Shown: one piece after another, positions 11,745 to 20,670 of the stretch
Layout of the letters: each line of letters starts with the position of its first letter
Numbering within the stretch: position 1 is the first letter of the stretch
Origin: Aurantiacibacter arachoides
Lineage (GTDB): Bacteria > Pseudomonadota > Alphaproteobacteria > Sphingomonadales > Sphingomonadaceae
Direction: 5' to 3'
Assembly: GCF_009827335.1 (NCBI RefSeq)
Contig: NZ_WTYH01000001.1
Location: forward strand, 806,001-870,000
DNA: 64,000 bases
Position numbers and translations under genes: made by a program
Notes under the pieces: generated by a model
What the model saw: only the letters and a program-made list of their open reading frames with translations
What the model was told of the DNA's origin: nothing
Databases searched by the model: none

Positions 11745-12386
11745 ATGAACGCAATGAGCCTGTTCGCCGATTACAACCTGCCCTTCGCGATCGCGATCGG
11801 CGTCATGCTGGTGCTCGGTCTGCTGCAATTCGTCGGCCTTGGCGATTTCGACCTCGATGCCGACCTTGATGCCGATGCTGCTGCCGGCGATCCGACAGGC
11901 GCCGGGCTGGGCGGCGCGCTGACGACGCTGCTGGGTCTCGGCAAGGTGCCGCTGTTTGTATGGCTGATGGTTTTCCTGCTGCTGTTCGCGGTGATCGGCA
12001 TTGCCGTGCAGGCTTTTGCCGAAAGCCTGACGGGCGCACCGTTGTATTCGTGGCTGGCAGCACTGCTTGCCGGTGGGGCGAGCCTGCCGGCAACCGCTCT
12101 GGTTGCCCGGCCCCTTGGCGCGATCATGCCCAGGGACGAGACGAGTGCGGTGGCGCTGGACACGCTGGTCGGCCGCCGTGGCACGGTGACGACGGGCCGC
12201 GCCACCAAGGGTTCGCCCGCCCGCACCCGGGTCTACGACCGGCACGGCCAGGCGCACTTCCTGATGGTCGAACCCCACGAAGACGCCAGCGAAATACTGG
12301 AAGGTGACGAGGTGCTGATCGTGCGCCGCGACGGGCAGACCTTTTACGGTGTGCCCCTTACCGAACGCAAGCTCGCCCCGATGTAA
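11745..12386 (+). CDS. YqiJ-like inner-membrane protein with C-terminal OB fold
   Basis: 213 residues. Hydrophobic helices sit near residues 9-27 (IAIGVMLVLGLLQFVGL), 70-90 (VPLFVWLMVFLLLFAVIG) and 100-125. The C-terminal third (VALDTLVGRRGTVTTGRATKG onwards) looks like the NfeD-type OB fold. This architecture fits YqiJ, whose gene is regularly paired with a flotillin gene. The flotillin gene follows after 38 bases here. It probably anchors or organises flotillin assemblies at the membrane. Start choice between ATG 11745 and ATG 11754 is open, as neither has a strong ribosome binding site. Confidence 0.82.
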   Translation: MNAMSLFADYNLPFAIAIGVMLVLGLLQFVGLGDFDLDADLDADAAAGDPTGAGLGGALTTLLGLGKVPLFVWLMVFLLLFAVIGIAVQAFAESLTGAPLYSWLAALLAGGASLPATALVARPLGAIMPRDETSAVALDTLVGRRGTVTTGRATKGSPARTRVYDRHGQAHFLMVEPHEDASEILEGDEVLIVRRDGQTFYGVPLTERKLAPM

Positions 12387-12424
12387 CGAACGGGCGATAA
12401 CTATCTGGAATGCAAGGAGACGAC

Positions 12425-14209
12425 ATGGAAAACCTGTTCGATAGCGGCCTTATACTCGTCGGGGGGATACTGTTTCTCGCCATCGTGTTCCTCGTCTTCC
12501 TGACCAAGCTCTACCGCCGCGCTTCCAAGGAAATCGCCTTTGTTCGCACCGGCATGGGCGGCGAAAAGGTAGTGATGAACGGCGGCGCGCTGGTGTGGCC
12601 GGTCCTGAACGAGACGATGCCCGTCAACATGAACACGCTGGTGCTGCCGGTGGTGCGCCGCGATGCGGAGGCCCTCATCACGCTCGACCGGCTGCGGATC
12701 GACGTGAAGGCAGAGTTCTACGTGCGCGTGAAGCCCGATGCGGAGGCCATCGCCATGGCCGCGCAGACGCTGGGCATGCGCACCATGCAGCCCGAGGCGC
12801 TAAAGGACCTGGTCGAAGGCAAGTTCGTCGACGCGCTGCGCAGTGTCGCAGCGGGCATGACCATGAACGAACTGCACGAACAGCGCGCGGATTTCGTGCA
12901 AAAGGTGCAGCAGGTCTCGTCCAACGATCTTGCCATGAACGGGCTTGAGCTGGAGAGCGTTTCGCTCACTGGGCTCGACCAGACGAGCATCGAGCATTTC
13001 AACGCCAACAACGCCTTCGACGCCGAGGGTCTGACCAAGCTGACCGAGCAGATCGAGGCGCGCAAGAAACTGCGCAACGACATCGAGCAGGACACGCGCG
13101 TGCAGATGGAAACCAAGAACCTGGAGGCTGACACTCGCAGCTTCGAGATCAAGCGCGACAACGAATACGCCCGGCTGGAGCAGGAGCGCGAAGTGGAGAT
13201 GCGCCGCGCCAAGCAATCGTCCGAAATCGCCCGCGAACAGGCCGAGCGCACCCGCGAGGCCGATGCCGCCCGGATCGAGGCGAAGAAGCAGGTCGACGCC
13301 CAGCAGATCGAGGCTGACCGGCTCGTGGAAGAGGCTCGCATTGACCAGCAGCGCGCGCTCGAGATCGCCCGGCAGGAACAGCAGATCGCGGTGCAGAACA
13401 AGTCGCGCGAGGAAAGCCAGGCCAAGGCCGAAGCCGACGCCGCGCGTGCCCTGGCCGTTGCCGCCGAGGAGCAGGTCGCGACCAGCCGCGAGAGCGAGGT
13501 GGCCGAACGCCAGAAGAAGATCGAGCTGATCGAGGCGGCCAAGATCGCCGAGCGCGACGCGATCAAGATCAAGGTCGAGGCGGAGGCCGAGAAGGACGCC
13601 GCCTCCAACCGAGCCGAGGCGGTCAAGTTCGAGGCGCAGGGCGAGGCCGATGCCGAGAAGCTGCGTGCCGAGGCCGCGCGCGTGCGCTTCGAGGTGGAGG
13701 CCGCGGGCCAGCGCGCCGTGAACGAGGCGGCAAACATCCTCTCGATGGATCAGATTTCACTGCAGACCAAGCTGGCCCTGCTAAAGGTCCTGCCCGAGGT
13801 CATCCGCGAAAGCGCCAAGCCGATGGAGGCGATCGACAGCATCAAGATCGTGCAGGTCGACGGCCTCACCCAGCGCACCGGTCCGGCGGGTTCGGGCAAT
13901 GGCTCGGGCGGCAACGGTTCCGGCAGCGGCAATCTGGCGAACGATGCCGTGGCCGCGGCGCTGGCCTACCGCGCGCAGGCACCCGTGCTGGACGGGCTGA
14001 TGAAGGAGCTTGGGCTCGACGGCAGCTCGCTCGGCAAGCTGGTGGAAGGCGCGACCCGCGCCGAAGCGCCAGGCGCGGATGTCGCGTTCGACCCGCCGCG
14101 CAAGGTCAGCGATACCCGGTCCATGCCGAGCCTGTTCGCACAGCAAGCGCCGGATGAGAATGACGCCGAAAATACGGACGACGGCGACACCCAACAGGCC
14201 GCCGAATAG
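12425..14209 (+). CDS. Flotillin family protein (YqiK-like)
   Basis: 594 residues. One N-terminal membrane helix (about 8-27) precedes an SPFH/band-7 domain (FYVRVKPDAEAIAMAAQTLG near 100-120). A very long charged coiled coil rich in Ala, Glu, Arg and Lys spans about 210-440. A Gly/Ser linker (near 490) leads to a C-terminal variable region. Flotillins form scaffolds in ordered membrane patches. AAGGAGACGAC directly precedes the chosen ATG, which favours this start over an earlier in-frame ATG at 12410. It is the downstream partner of the YqiJ-like gene and is followed by a strong terminator. Confidence 0.9.
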   Translation: MENLFDSGLILVGGILFLAIVFLVFLTKLYRRASKEIAFVRTGMGGEKVVMNGGALVWPVLNETMPVNMNTLVLPVVRRDAEALITLDRLRIDVKAEFYVRVKPDAEAIAMAAQTLGMRTMQPEALKDLVEGKFVDALRSVAAGMTMNELHEQRADFVQKVQQVSSNDLAMNGLELESVSLTGLDQTSIEHFNANNAFDAEGLTKLTEQIEARKKLRNDIEQDTRVQMETKNLEADTRSFEIKRDNEYARLEQEREVEMRRAKQSSEIAREQAERTREADAARIEAKKQVDAQQIEADRLVEEARIDQQRALEIARQEQQIAVQNKSREESQAKAEADAARALAVAAEEQVATSRESEVAERQKKIELIEAAKIAERDAIKIKVEAEAEKDAASNRAEAVKFEAQGEADAEKLRAEAARVRFEVEAAGQRAVNEAANILSMDQISLQTKLALLKVLPEVIRESAKPMEAIDSIKIVQVDGLTQRTGPAGSGNGSGGNGSGSGNLANDAVAAALAYRAQAPVLDGLMKELGLDGSSLGKLVEGATRAEAPGADVAFDPPRKVSDTRSMPSLFAQQAPDENDAENTDDGDTQQAAE

Positions 14210-14226
14210 GCGACTGCCGCGACAAA

Positions 14227-14256
14227 AGGGGCGCGCAACCCGGTTTGCGCGCCCCT
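14227..14256. terminator. Bidirectional terminator between the flotillin gene and the membrane-protein gene
   Basis: A perfect 12-base stem (AGGGGCGCGCAA and its complement) with a 6-base loop. It is followed by CGTTCGTTT on the plus strand and preceded by AAAA, giving TTTT on the minus strand. It sits between convergent genes ending at 14209 and 14273, as expected for a shared terminator. Confidence 0.8.
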
Positions 14257-14272
14257 CGTTCGTTTGCAGCGA

Positions 14273-14857
14273 TCAGGCGCGCAGCGCGTCGATCTCGTCC
14301 ACCTGCCTCTGCAACTGCTGCGCACCCCACTTGTTCAGCAGCCAGACCCCCACGAAAACCGCGAACGGGGCGGCAAGGCGCAGCGCCATGCCGGGGGACG
14401 GCAGGGCCCAATCCGCCACAGGCGTTGCCAGCATGGGCGAGGCCATCAACACCACCATCCCGGGGATCAGCGGCAGCAGGTACCAGCTGAATACGCTGTC
14501 CAGCGCATCGCGCTGGCGCACCAGCTCGCGCCGCTGGAACTCCAGCAGTGAGAGCGCGCCGCCCTCGCGCGCCGGATCGAGCGGGGTGCCCCGGCGCCGC
14601 AGTTGCCACATCACATAGGCCGCGCCCACCGCCACCATGGCAGCGCCCAACTTCATCGCCACGAACGGCGCCTGCACGGCCATGACGGCAAAGGCGACCA
14701 CGACGAAGCCGCCCGCCAGGTATTCGCGCAGGTTGCGATTGGCGATCGTGCGGCGGAATCTGTCGGCCCGGGCGCGCAGTTCCTCGACGCTGGGGAGGGC
14801 GGGTGAAGCGGCAGCTTCGCGGTGCCAGCTGTCGCGGGCGAATTCGTCGGGGGTCAT
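14273..14857 (-). CDS. Four-helix membrane protein paired with an ECF sigma factor
   Basis: 194 residues. The N-terminal about 45 residues are hydrophilic and charged (VEELRARADRFRRTIANRNL). Two hydrophobic helices follow (about 48-66 and 68-86), then a charged loop containing LLEFQRRELVRQRDALDSVF, and two more helices (about 125-145 and 155-175). No family is recognised. The start overlaps the stop of the sigma factor gene by four bases. That position is the usual one for an anti-sigma factor, so the cytoplasmic N-terminus may bind the sigma factor. I do not see a zinc-binding anti-sigma (HxxxCxxC) motif, so this role is inference only. Confidence 0.8.
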   Translation of the reverse strand: MTPDEFARDSWHREAAASPALPSVEELRARADRFRRTIANRNLREYLAGGFVVVAFAVMAVQAPFVAMKLGAAMVAVGAAYVMWQLRRRGTPLDPAREGGALSLLEFQRRELVRQRDALDSVFSWYLLPLIPGMVVLMASPMLATPVADWALPSPGMALRLAAPFAVFVGVWLLNKWGAQQLQRQVDEIDALRA

Positions 14858-15405
14858 CGTTCGGTCTCCTCGGGTTGAAAGGCTTCGGCCAAGAGGGCTT
14901 TGAGGCGGGAAATGCGGGTGGCCACGGCGCCGGTGGAAAGGCCGGTGACCTCGCCGATCTCGCCTGCCGTCAGGTCTTCGAGATAGAGCAGCATCACCTG
15001 CCGATCGGCGGGTTTCAGGCGATGGATCGTGGCCATCAGCCGGGCGGCGGCGCGGGCTTCGCCGACCGTGCGCTCGGGATCGTCAGGGGCGGCCAGCGCC
15101 TCGAGCTCGTCGAGGCCGGCCAGGGCGCCGGGGCGGGCACGGCGGCTCGCCTGGATATGGCTGACGCCGACATTGTGCCCGATGCGATAGACCCAGCTGC
15201 GGACCGAGCACTGGCCTTCGAAATAGGCGAAGCTGCGCCACAGGGCGGCGTGGATATCCTGGACCAGGTCGCGGGCAAGATCGGGATCGGCTTCGTACCC
15301 GCGCGCCAGCCGTTCGATCGCGCTGCCAAAGTGCGCGGCAGCAGCGCGGTAGGCGGCGTCCTGCATGTTTGAACCCATGTCCAAGCTGAAATTCCCTCGT
15401 TCCAT
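14854..15405 (-). CDS. ECF-type RNA polymerase sigma factor
   Basis: About 183 residues from the ATG at 15405. Region 2 is at about 40-95 (ARDLVQDIHAALWRSFAYF and SVRSWVYRIGHNVGVSH). Region 4 is at about 125-175 (RLKPADRQVMLLYLEDLTAG and GLSTGAVATRISRLKALLAE). Such factors direct RNA polymerase to a small regulon. The start is uncertain: ATG codons at 15405, 15378 and 15366 are all in frame, and TTG at 15432 extends it further. It forms a two-gene unit with the membrane protein (4-base overlap). Confidence 0.88.
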   Translation of the reverse strand: MERGNFSLDMGSNMQDAAYRAAAAHFGSAIERLARGYEADPDLARDLVQDIHAALWRSFAYFEGQCSVRSWVYRIGHNVGVSHIQASRRARPGALAGLDELEALAAPDDPERTVGEARAAARLMATIHRLKPADRQVMLLYLEDLTAGEIGEVTGLSTGAVATRISRLKALLAEAFQPEETER

Positions 15406-15461
15406 GCAAGGGTAGTCGCTCGCCGGCGGCAAGTCTTACGCGGAACGGCGGAAAAAAGGTG

Positions 15462-15938
15462 TCAGGGGTAGGAAATCGCCATGACTTCCCACTCTTTCTC
15501 TCCGCCGGGAAGCCTCACCGTGCGCAAATCGCCGATCTGCGCGCCGCGCAGCGCCCGTGCGATCGGGCTCGACCAGCCGACCAGGCCGGCCGTTGCGTCC
15601 TGTTCCTTGTCGCCGACGATGGTGAGTGTGCGGCGCTCGTCCTCCTCGTCGGCGATCTCCACCGTGGCGCCGAAGAACACGCGGGTCTTGTCGGGCTGCT
15701 GCGCCGGGTCGAGAACCTGCGCGTGCTTCATCACCTTGGCGAGATAGGCCAGCTCGCGGTCAATCTCGCGCATCCGCTTGCGACCGTAGAGATAGTCCCC
15801 GTTCTCGCTACGGTCGCCGTTGCCCGCCGCCCAGCTGACAATCTCGACGATCGCCGGCCGCTCCGTGCCGAGCAGGTGATCGTAGCGCGCCTTGAGGGCG
15901 GTGAGGCCTGCGGGCGTGATGGGGCTGGTGTCTGCCAT
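15462..15938 (-). CDS. greB: Transcription elongation factor GreB
   Basis: 158 residues. An N-terminal antiparallel coiled coil (LTALKARYDHLLGTERPAI and MREIDRELAYLAKVMKHAQV) is followed by a C-terminal FKBP-like domain (GLVGWSSPIARALRGAQIGD). The pattern YGRKRMREIDRE in the coiled coil is GreB-like rather than GreA-like. It stimulates transcript cleavage by backtracked RNA polymerase. The gene is on the minus strand, 48 bases after the lytic transglycosylase gene and upstream of the sigma factor gene. Confidence 0.93.
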   Translation of the reverse strand: MADTSPITPAGLTALKARYDHLLGTERPAIVEIVSWAAGNGDRSENGDYLYGRKRMREIDRELAYLAKVMKHAQVLDPAQQPDKTRVFFGATVEIADEEDERRTLTIVGDKEQDATAGLVGWSSPIARALRGAQIGDLRTVRLPGGEKEWEVMAISYP

Positions 15939-15986
15939 GCCGTCGCCCTGCCATCACCGCCCTGCTCTCCGCAAGGCGTCGCTTGT

Positions 15987-17933
15987 CTAACGCAGGAAGT
16001 CCGTCACCGCGCGGCTGCGGCCCATGCTGGCCCGGTCGGGATAGAGCGCCTCGTAGACTACGGCGTTCTCCACCACGCGCTGGACGTAGTTCTTGGTCTC
16101 GAAGAAGGTGATTTCCTCGATCCAGCGCAGCCAGTCGCCGGTCTGCCGGGGATCGCCGTTCTCGCGCAGCCAGCGGTTCACGTTGCCCGGCCCTGCATTG
16201 TAGGCAGCGATGGCGAGGGGGTAGCTGCCGTTGTAGTAGGACAGCAGCCGCTCGATATGGTTGGAACCCAGCCGCATGGCATACTGTGGATCGTCCATCA
16301 GCGCGGACGCGGAATAGGGCACCCCGGCGCGGCGGGCCTCTTCCTGCGCGGTGGCGGGCATGAACTGCATCAGGCCGCGCGCGCCAGCGTGGCTGATGGC
16401 ATTTTCGGCAAACTGGCTTTCCTGCCGGGCAAGCGCGTGGACCAGCGTCCAGTTGGCACCCGGAGGGGTTTGCAGGGTGGGGAACCCGATGCGGGTGAAG
16501 CCGGAATGGCCATCCGATGCGGCATAATCAGCCAGATTGACCGCCAGGTCACGGCGACCGATCTCGCGCGCGAGGTCTGCCACCAGCACGTGTTCGCCCA
16601 CGGTCGTCGCCTGGTCGGACATGGCGCGATAGAACCGGATGCCGGTCGACCACGGCGCGTCGCGAGCCACCTCGGAAACCGCGGCCGTGATGGGGGCGGC
16701 CATGAAGGCGCGCCGCTCGGCCTCGGTCGGCTGGCCGGTCGGCGCCGCGGCATAGGCGGGCAGGTCTCGGCCCAGGCGTTGCAGCGCCATCAGGCCGTAG
16801 AAGCGGTCGGTGTACTGCGCCGCCATCTCGTAATAGCGATTGGCCTCCGCGGTATTGCCCGCCTGGCGCATGGCTTCGCCAGCCCAGAAGAAGCCCTTTG
16901 ACCGCGTCTGGCTCGTGCGGGCGCTGGCACCGTATTGGTAGAACAGCGGCGCCGCCTGCGCGCCGTTGCCCATGTGCCACAGCGCGTTGGTGCCGCCCGC
17001 CCACATGAGCGAGGTGTAATCGTCACGCAGCTTGTATTCCATGCCCGAGATATCTTCGCCGGGCGCGAATGCCTCGGCCGCGCGGGCGGCGACGCGCGGA
17101 GTATCGGCGCGGCTGGCGGCACGGCCCACGGCCAGCAGTTCCTCGATCCAGGCCGTGCGATCGAAAGGCAGGTCGGCCAGCGGCGGGGAGTCGACGATCA
17201 GGCGCACCGCCTCGCCAGCGCGGCCTTCCTGCCGCAGTTCGCGACTGCGATTGTAGAGGTAGCCGGGGTCGGTGCGCGCGGCCGGATCGCTGGTATAGCC
17301 GTCCCCGGCTTGGAGGATGTTGAGCCGCGTCTGAAACACGCCGACGCGGTCCGCAGATGCGCGCGTCAACTGCCGGGCCGCACCGTTGGCATCGCGCTGC
17401 CACAATAGCGCGTCCATGCGCTGATCCTGGTCTTCCTGCGTGAACCCGCTGCCGAAATTGGCGGCCAGGGCGGCTTCGGCGGTGGGGCTCATCTCGCCGC
17501 CGCGCCACGCCTCGCGGGCCCAGCGTTCGGCCGCGGCGCGATCGCTGCCCATCAGGGCAAGCGCATAGTGCGCCTTGGCATAGTTGGTGACCGGTGGGGA
17601 CGCGCGGAAGAAATCGAGCAGCAATTGACCATCGACAAATTCCTCGCGCAGCCGCCGTTCGGCGCGCGAGCGCAGGGTGATCTCGTCAGGGTAGCCGGGA
17701 TTGGCGACCAGGAAGCTGGCATACTGCGTGAACGGCAACTGCGCCTGGCTGTCGGCCCACAACGCCTCCCACCGGGCGATCTCGCGGGCAACCTGGCCCG
17801 GCTGCTGGGCGACGAGACTGGCGCGGTTACGATCCCATTGCGCGCTGTCCTGCGCAAGAACGGCGGCAGGCGCGGCGAGGGCGGTGGTGACGATGAGGGC
17901 GGAGAGAAGAATACGTTTGTCCATGCTGGACAT
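15987..17933 (-). CDS. slt: Soluble lytic murein transglycosylase (Slt70-like)
   Basis: About 648 residues. A signal peptide (MDKRILLSALIVTTALAAPA) leads into a long alpha-superhelical region, typical of Slt70. The C-terminal lysozyme-like catalytic domain has the catalytic glutamate in ARQESQFAENAISHAGARG, then GLMQFMPATAQ and NHIERLLSYYNGSYPLA. It cleaves peptidoglycan glycan strands in the periplasm, forming 1,6-anhydro ends. I chose the ATG at 17933 because AAGGAGG lies 11 bases before it; ATG 17924 is the alternative. It is transcribed divergently from dapA. Confidence 0.93.
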   Translation of the reverse strand: MSSMDKRILLSALIVTTALAAPAAVLAQDSAQWDRNRASLVAQQPGQVAREIARWEALWADSQAQLPFTQYASFLVANPGYPDEITLRSRAERRLREEFVDGQLLLDFFRASPPVTNYAKAHYALALMGSDRAAAERWAREAWRGGEMSPTAEAALAANFGSGFTQEDQDQRMDALLWQRDANGAARQLTRASADRVGVFQTRLNILQAGDGYTSDPAARTDPGYLYNRSRELRQEGRAGEAVRLIVDSPPLADLPFDRTAWIEELLAVGRAASRADTPRVAARAAEAFAPGEDISGMEYKLRDDYTSLMWAGGTNALWHMGNGAQAAPLFYQYGASARTSQTRSKGFFWAGEAMRQAGNTAEANRYYEMAAQYTDRFYGLMALQRLGRDLPAYAAAPTGQPTEAERRAFMAAPITAAVSEVARDAPWSTGIRFYRAMSDQATTVGEHVLVADLAREIGRRDLAVNLADYAASDGHSGFTRIGFPTLQTPPGANWTLVHALARQESQFAENAISHAGARGLMQFMPATAQEEARRAGVPYSASALMDDPQYAMRLGSNHIERLLSYYNGSYPLAIAAYNAGPGNVNRWLRENGDPRQTGDWLRWIEEITFFETKNYVQRVVENAVVYEALYPDRASMGRSRAVTDFLR

Positions 17934-18049
17934 AATGGGGATGGCCTCCTTATCAGGCGCTGAACACACTGGCCGATCTCGTCAGATCCCGACGAAATGC
18001 CAACCGTACACACACAAATCCTTTCAACACCAACGCGGGAGCCGCGACA

Positions 18050-18931
18050 ATGTTCACCGGATCGATTCCAGCCCTGGCGACTCCCTTTCGCGATGAAATG
18101 GTCGACGAGGCCGCCTATCGCCGCTTCATCGACTGGCAGATCGACAACGGTTCCTCTGCGCTGGTGCCCTGCGGCACCACGGGGGAGAGCGCCACGCTCG
18201 ACAATGACGAGCATCACAAGGTCATTGCCGTCTGCGCCGAGGTGTCCGCCGGCCGGGTGCCGGTGATCGCGGGCGCGGGGTCAAACGATACGCAGACCGC
18301 GCTGTGGCACATCAAGGAAGCGCAGATCGCGGGGGCCGATGCGCTGCTGCTGGTCGCGCCATACTACAACCGCCCGTCGCAGGACGGGTTGCTGGCGCAT
18401 TTCAGCTATCTGGCAGAGCGCAGCGACCTGCCGATCGTGCTGTACAACGTGCCTGGCCGCACGGTGACGGACATCCTGCCCGCCACGGTAATCGAACTTG
18501 CCCGCCGCTTTCCCGGCAAGATCGTGGCGCTGAAGGACGCCAGCGGCGATCTGAGCCGCGTCGTCCAGCACCGCATGGGCGCGCCCGAGCTCTGCCAGCT
18601 GTCGGGCGACGACCCGCTGGTGCTGGCCGGCTATGCGCTGGGCCAGGTGGGCTGCATCTCGGTCACCGCCAACGTCGCGCCGAAGCTGTGCGCCGAATTT
18701 CACGCCGCGGCGGCGAGCGGCGATTTCGAGCGGGCGCGCGAGCTGAACGAGCGGTTGTTCCCGCTCCACAAGGCCATGTTTGCCGACGCTAGCCCCGCGC
18801 CGGCCAAGTATGCGCTGAGCAAGCTGTTCGACTGGTTCGCGCCGGATACGCGCCTGCCCATCGTGGCCTGCTCGGATGCGGCGAAGCAGGCTGTGGACGA
18901 GGCGATGGATTTCGCCGGAGTGGGCGCATGA
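18050..18931 (+). CDS. dapA: 4-hydroxy-tetrahydrodipicolinate synthase
   Basis: 293 residues, the standard length. The Schiff-base lysine is Lys162 (ALKDASGD), the catalytic Tyr132 lies in YNVPGRT, and the substrate loop is CGTTGESATL (41-50). It condenses pyruvate with aspartate semialdehyde, the first committed step of lysine and diaminopimelate synthesis. Diaminopimelate goes into peptidoglycan, and a lytic transglycosylase gene lies divergently upstream. The stop overlaps the start of the next gene by four bases, which is unusual because the partner is a secreted lipoprotein rather than a biosynthetic enzyme. Confidence 0.96.
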   Translation: MFTGSIPALATPFRDEMVDEAAYRRFIDWQIDNGSSALVPCGTTGESATLDNDEHHKVIAVCAEVSAGRVPVIAGAGSNDTQTALWHIKEAQIAGADALLLVAPYYNRPSQDGLLAHFSYLAERSDLPIVLYNVPGRTVTDILPATVIELARRFPGKIVALKDASGDLSRVVQHRMGAPELCQLSGDDPLVLAGYALGQVGCISVTANVAPKLCAEFHAAAASGDFERARELNERLFPLHKAMFADASPAPAKYALSKLFDWFAPDTRLPIVACSDAAKQAVDEAMDFAGVGA

Positions 18932-20244
18932 TCCGCCAGGCTGGGCTCGCTGCGGCCGCTCTGGTGCTGGGCTCGTGTGCCACGATGCCCGCCACGCCGC
19001 ACGCCTCGCTCGATGCACTGGCGCGGCAGTATCTCGGCGTCCAGCTGGCCATCGGGGAAAAAGACCCCGGCTACGTCGATGCCTATTACGGGCCGGAGGA
19101 GCTGGCGACCGCCGCCGAAGCGCAGGACGCGGCCACCTCGATCCCCGCACTGCAGGCCCGCGTGCTGGCGCTCGATACCACGCTTGCTGCCCTGCCGGTA
19201 ACAGCCGGCAGCGTGGAGGCCAGCCGCGTGCGCTACCTGCGCGCCATGCTTGCCAGCGCCAGGGTGCGCCTCAGGATGCTGGGCGGCGAGCGCATACCTT
19301 TCCAGGACGAGGCCGAGGGGCTGTTCGGCGTGCGGCCCGAGCTGATCGACCTCGCCACGCTCGACCCGGTCATCGCGCGGATCGAGGAACTGGTGCCAGG
19401 CACCCCCGCCGACGGACCGCTGAACGAGCGCCTCAATGCCTTCCAGGATCGGTTCATCATCCCCGCCGACCGGCTTGATGCCGTGATCGACGCCGCCGTT
19501 GCCGAGTGCCGCGCACGCACCCTGCCACACATCCCGCTCCCGGCGGGCGAGAACTTCACGCTCAGCCTCGTGACCGACAAGCCGTGGGGCGGCTTCAACT
19601 ACTACCAGGGCAATTACCACTCGGTAATCGAGATCAACACCGATCTGCCCACCCGGCTCGACCGGGCGGTGGATGTCGGCTGTCACGAGGCCTATCCCGG
19701 TCACCACGTCTATTCGACCTTGATCGAGCGCGACCGGGTGAACGCGCTGGGGCAGATCGAGTACACGCTGCTGCCGCTCTACAGCCCACGCGCAATCATC
19801 TCCGAAGGCAGCGCAACCTATGGGCGGCGGCTGGCCTTTCCGGGCGACACGCAGCTCGCCTACGAACGTGACGTGCTTGCGCCCATGGCCGGCCTCGATA
19901 CGCGCGATCTGGACAGCTATTACGAACTGCGCGACGCGCTGCAGGGACTGGCGCCCGCCTATTACACCATCGCCGCGGGCTATCTCGACGGCACGATGAC
20001 GCGCGAGCAGGCGATCGCAGCGCAGATGCGCTACCGCCTGATGAGCCGCCAGCGGGCCGAACAGAACCTGCGGTTCATGGACACCTACCGCAGCTATGTC
20101 GTGAATTACGGCCTTGGCGAGGAGATCGTCGGTAACGCGGTGGAGACGGGGCCAGATGGACGCCCTGCCGACCTGGCGACGCGCTGGGAGCGCTTCACCC
20201 GCATCCTGAACACGCCCACCCTGCCGGAGGACTTGCTGCCATGA
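18928..20244 (+). CDS. Lipoprotein with HEAYPGHH metal-site motif (DUF885-like metallopeptidase)
   Basis: 438 residues. An N-terminal lipoprotein signal has a lipobox-like LGSC at about 14-17. The motif HEAYPGHH (near 252-259) matches the modified HExxH site of DUF885-type and related zinc peptidases, in which the extra proline and glycine are typical. Downstream is SEGSATYGRRLAF, with the glutamate in the position expected for a third zinc ligand. This suggests a periplasmic or outer-membrane-anchored metallopeptidase, with activity unproven. It overlaps dapA by four bases and the cupredoxin gene by four bases, so all three appear to be one translational unit. Confidence 0.83.
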   Translation: MIRQAGLAAAALVLGSCATMPATPHASLDALARQYLGVQLAIGEKDPGYVDAYYGPEELATAAEAQDAATSIPALQARVLALDTTLAALPVTAGSVEASRVRYLRAMLASARVRLRMLGGERIPFQDEAEGLFGVRPELIDLATLDPVIARIEELVPGTPADGPLNERLNAFQDRFIIPADRLDAVIDAAVAECRARTLPHIPLPAGENFTLSLVTDKPWGGFNYYQGNYHSVIEINTDLPTRLDRAVDVGCHEAYPGHHVYSTLIERDRVNALGQIEYTLLPLYSPRAIISEGSATYGRRLAFPGDTQLAYERDVLAPMAGLDTRDLDSYYELRDALQGLAPAYYTIAAGYLDGTMTREQAIAAQMRYRLMSRQRAEQNLRFMDTYRSYVVNYGLGEEIVGNAVETGPDGRPADLATRWERFTRILNTPTLPEDLLP

Positions 20245-20663
20245 CGTTCCGCCTCGCCCTGACCGCGATCGCTCTGGCACTGTCCGCCTGCGCCATCCCC
20301 ACCACGCTGACCCCGCAGATCGCGCCTGCCGACACCAGCTTCGCCTCGGCCCAGCGGATCGAGGTGACGCTGAGCAACTTTGCCTTCGACCCGCAGACCA
20401 TCAGCCTGCGTGCGGGCCAGCCGGTGGTGCTGGTGCTGACCAACACCACGGGCCGCGCGCACAACTTCGCCGCGCCCGATTTCTTTGCCGCCACGCAGAT
20501 CGCCCAGTCCGATGCGGCCGTCATCGCCGACGGGCAGGTGGAGGTTGCGCCGGGTGGCAGCGTGGAACTGCGGCTGGTGCCCAGGGCCGGGGCCTACGAT
20601 CTGGAATGCACGCACGTCGGCCATTCCATCCGCGGCATGATCGGCTCCATCGTGGTGCGCTAG
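20241..20663 (+). CDS. Cupredoxin-domain lipoprotein
   Basis: 140 residues. A lipoprotein-type signal ends at LSAC (near residue 15), followed by a single plastocyanin-like beta-sandwich. Type-1 copper ligands are visible: His in RAHNFAAPDFF, then Cys-x4-His-x4-Met in CTHVGHSIRGM. It should bind copper in the periplasm and transfer electrons or chaperone copper. It is the last gene of the dapA overlap chain. The mapping of ligands is by pattern only. Confidence 0.86.
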   Translation: MTFRLALTAIALALSACAIPTTLTPQIAPADTSFASAQRIEVTLSNFAFDPQTISLRAGQPVVLVLTNTTGRAHNFAAPDFFAATQIAQSDAAVIADGQVEVAPGGSVELRLVPRAGAYDLECTHVGHSIRGMIGSIVVR

Positions 20664-20670
20664 GCCTGGC

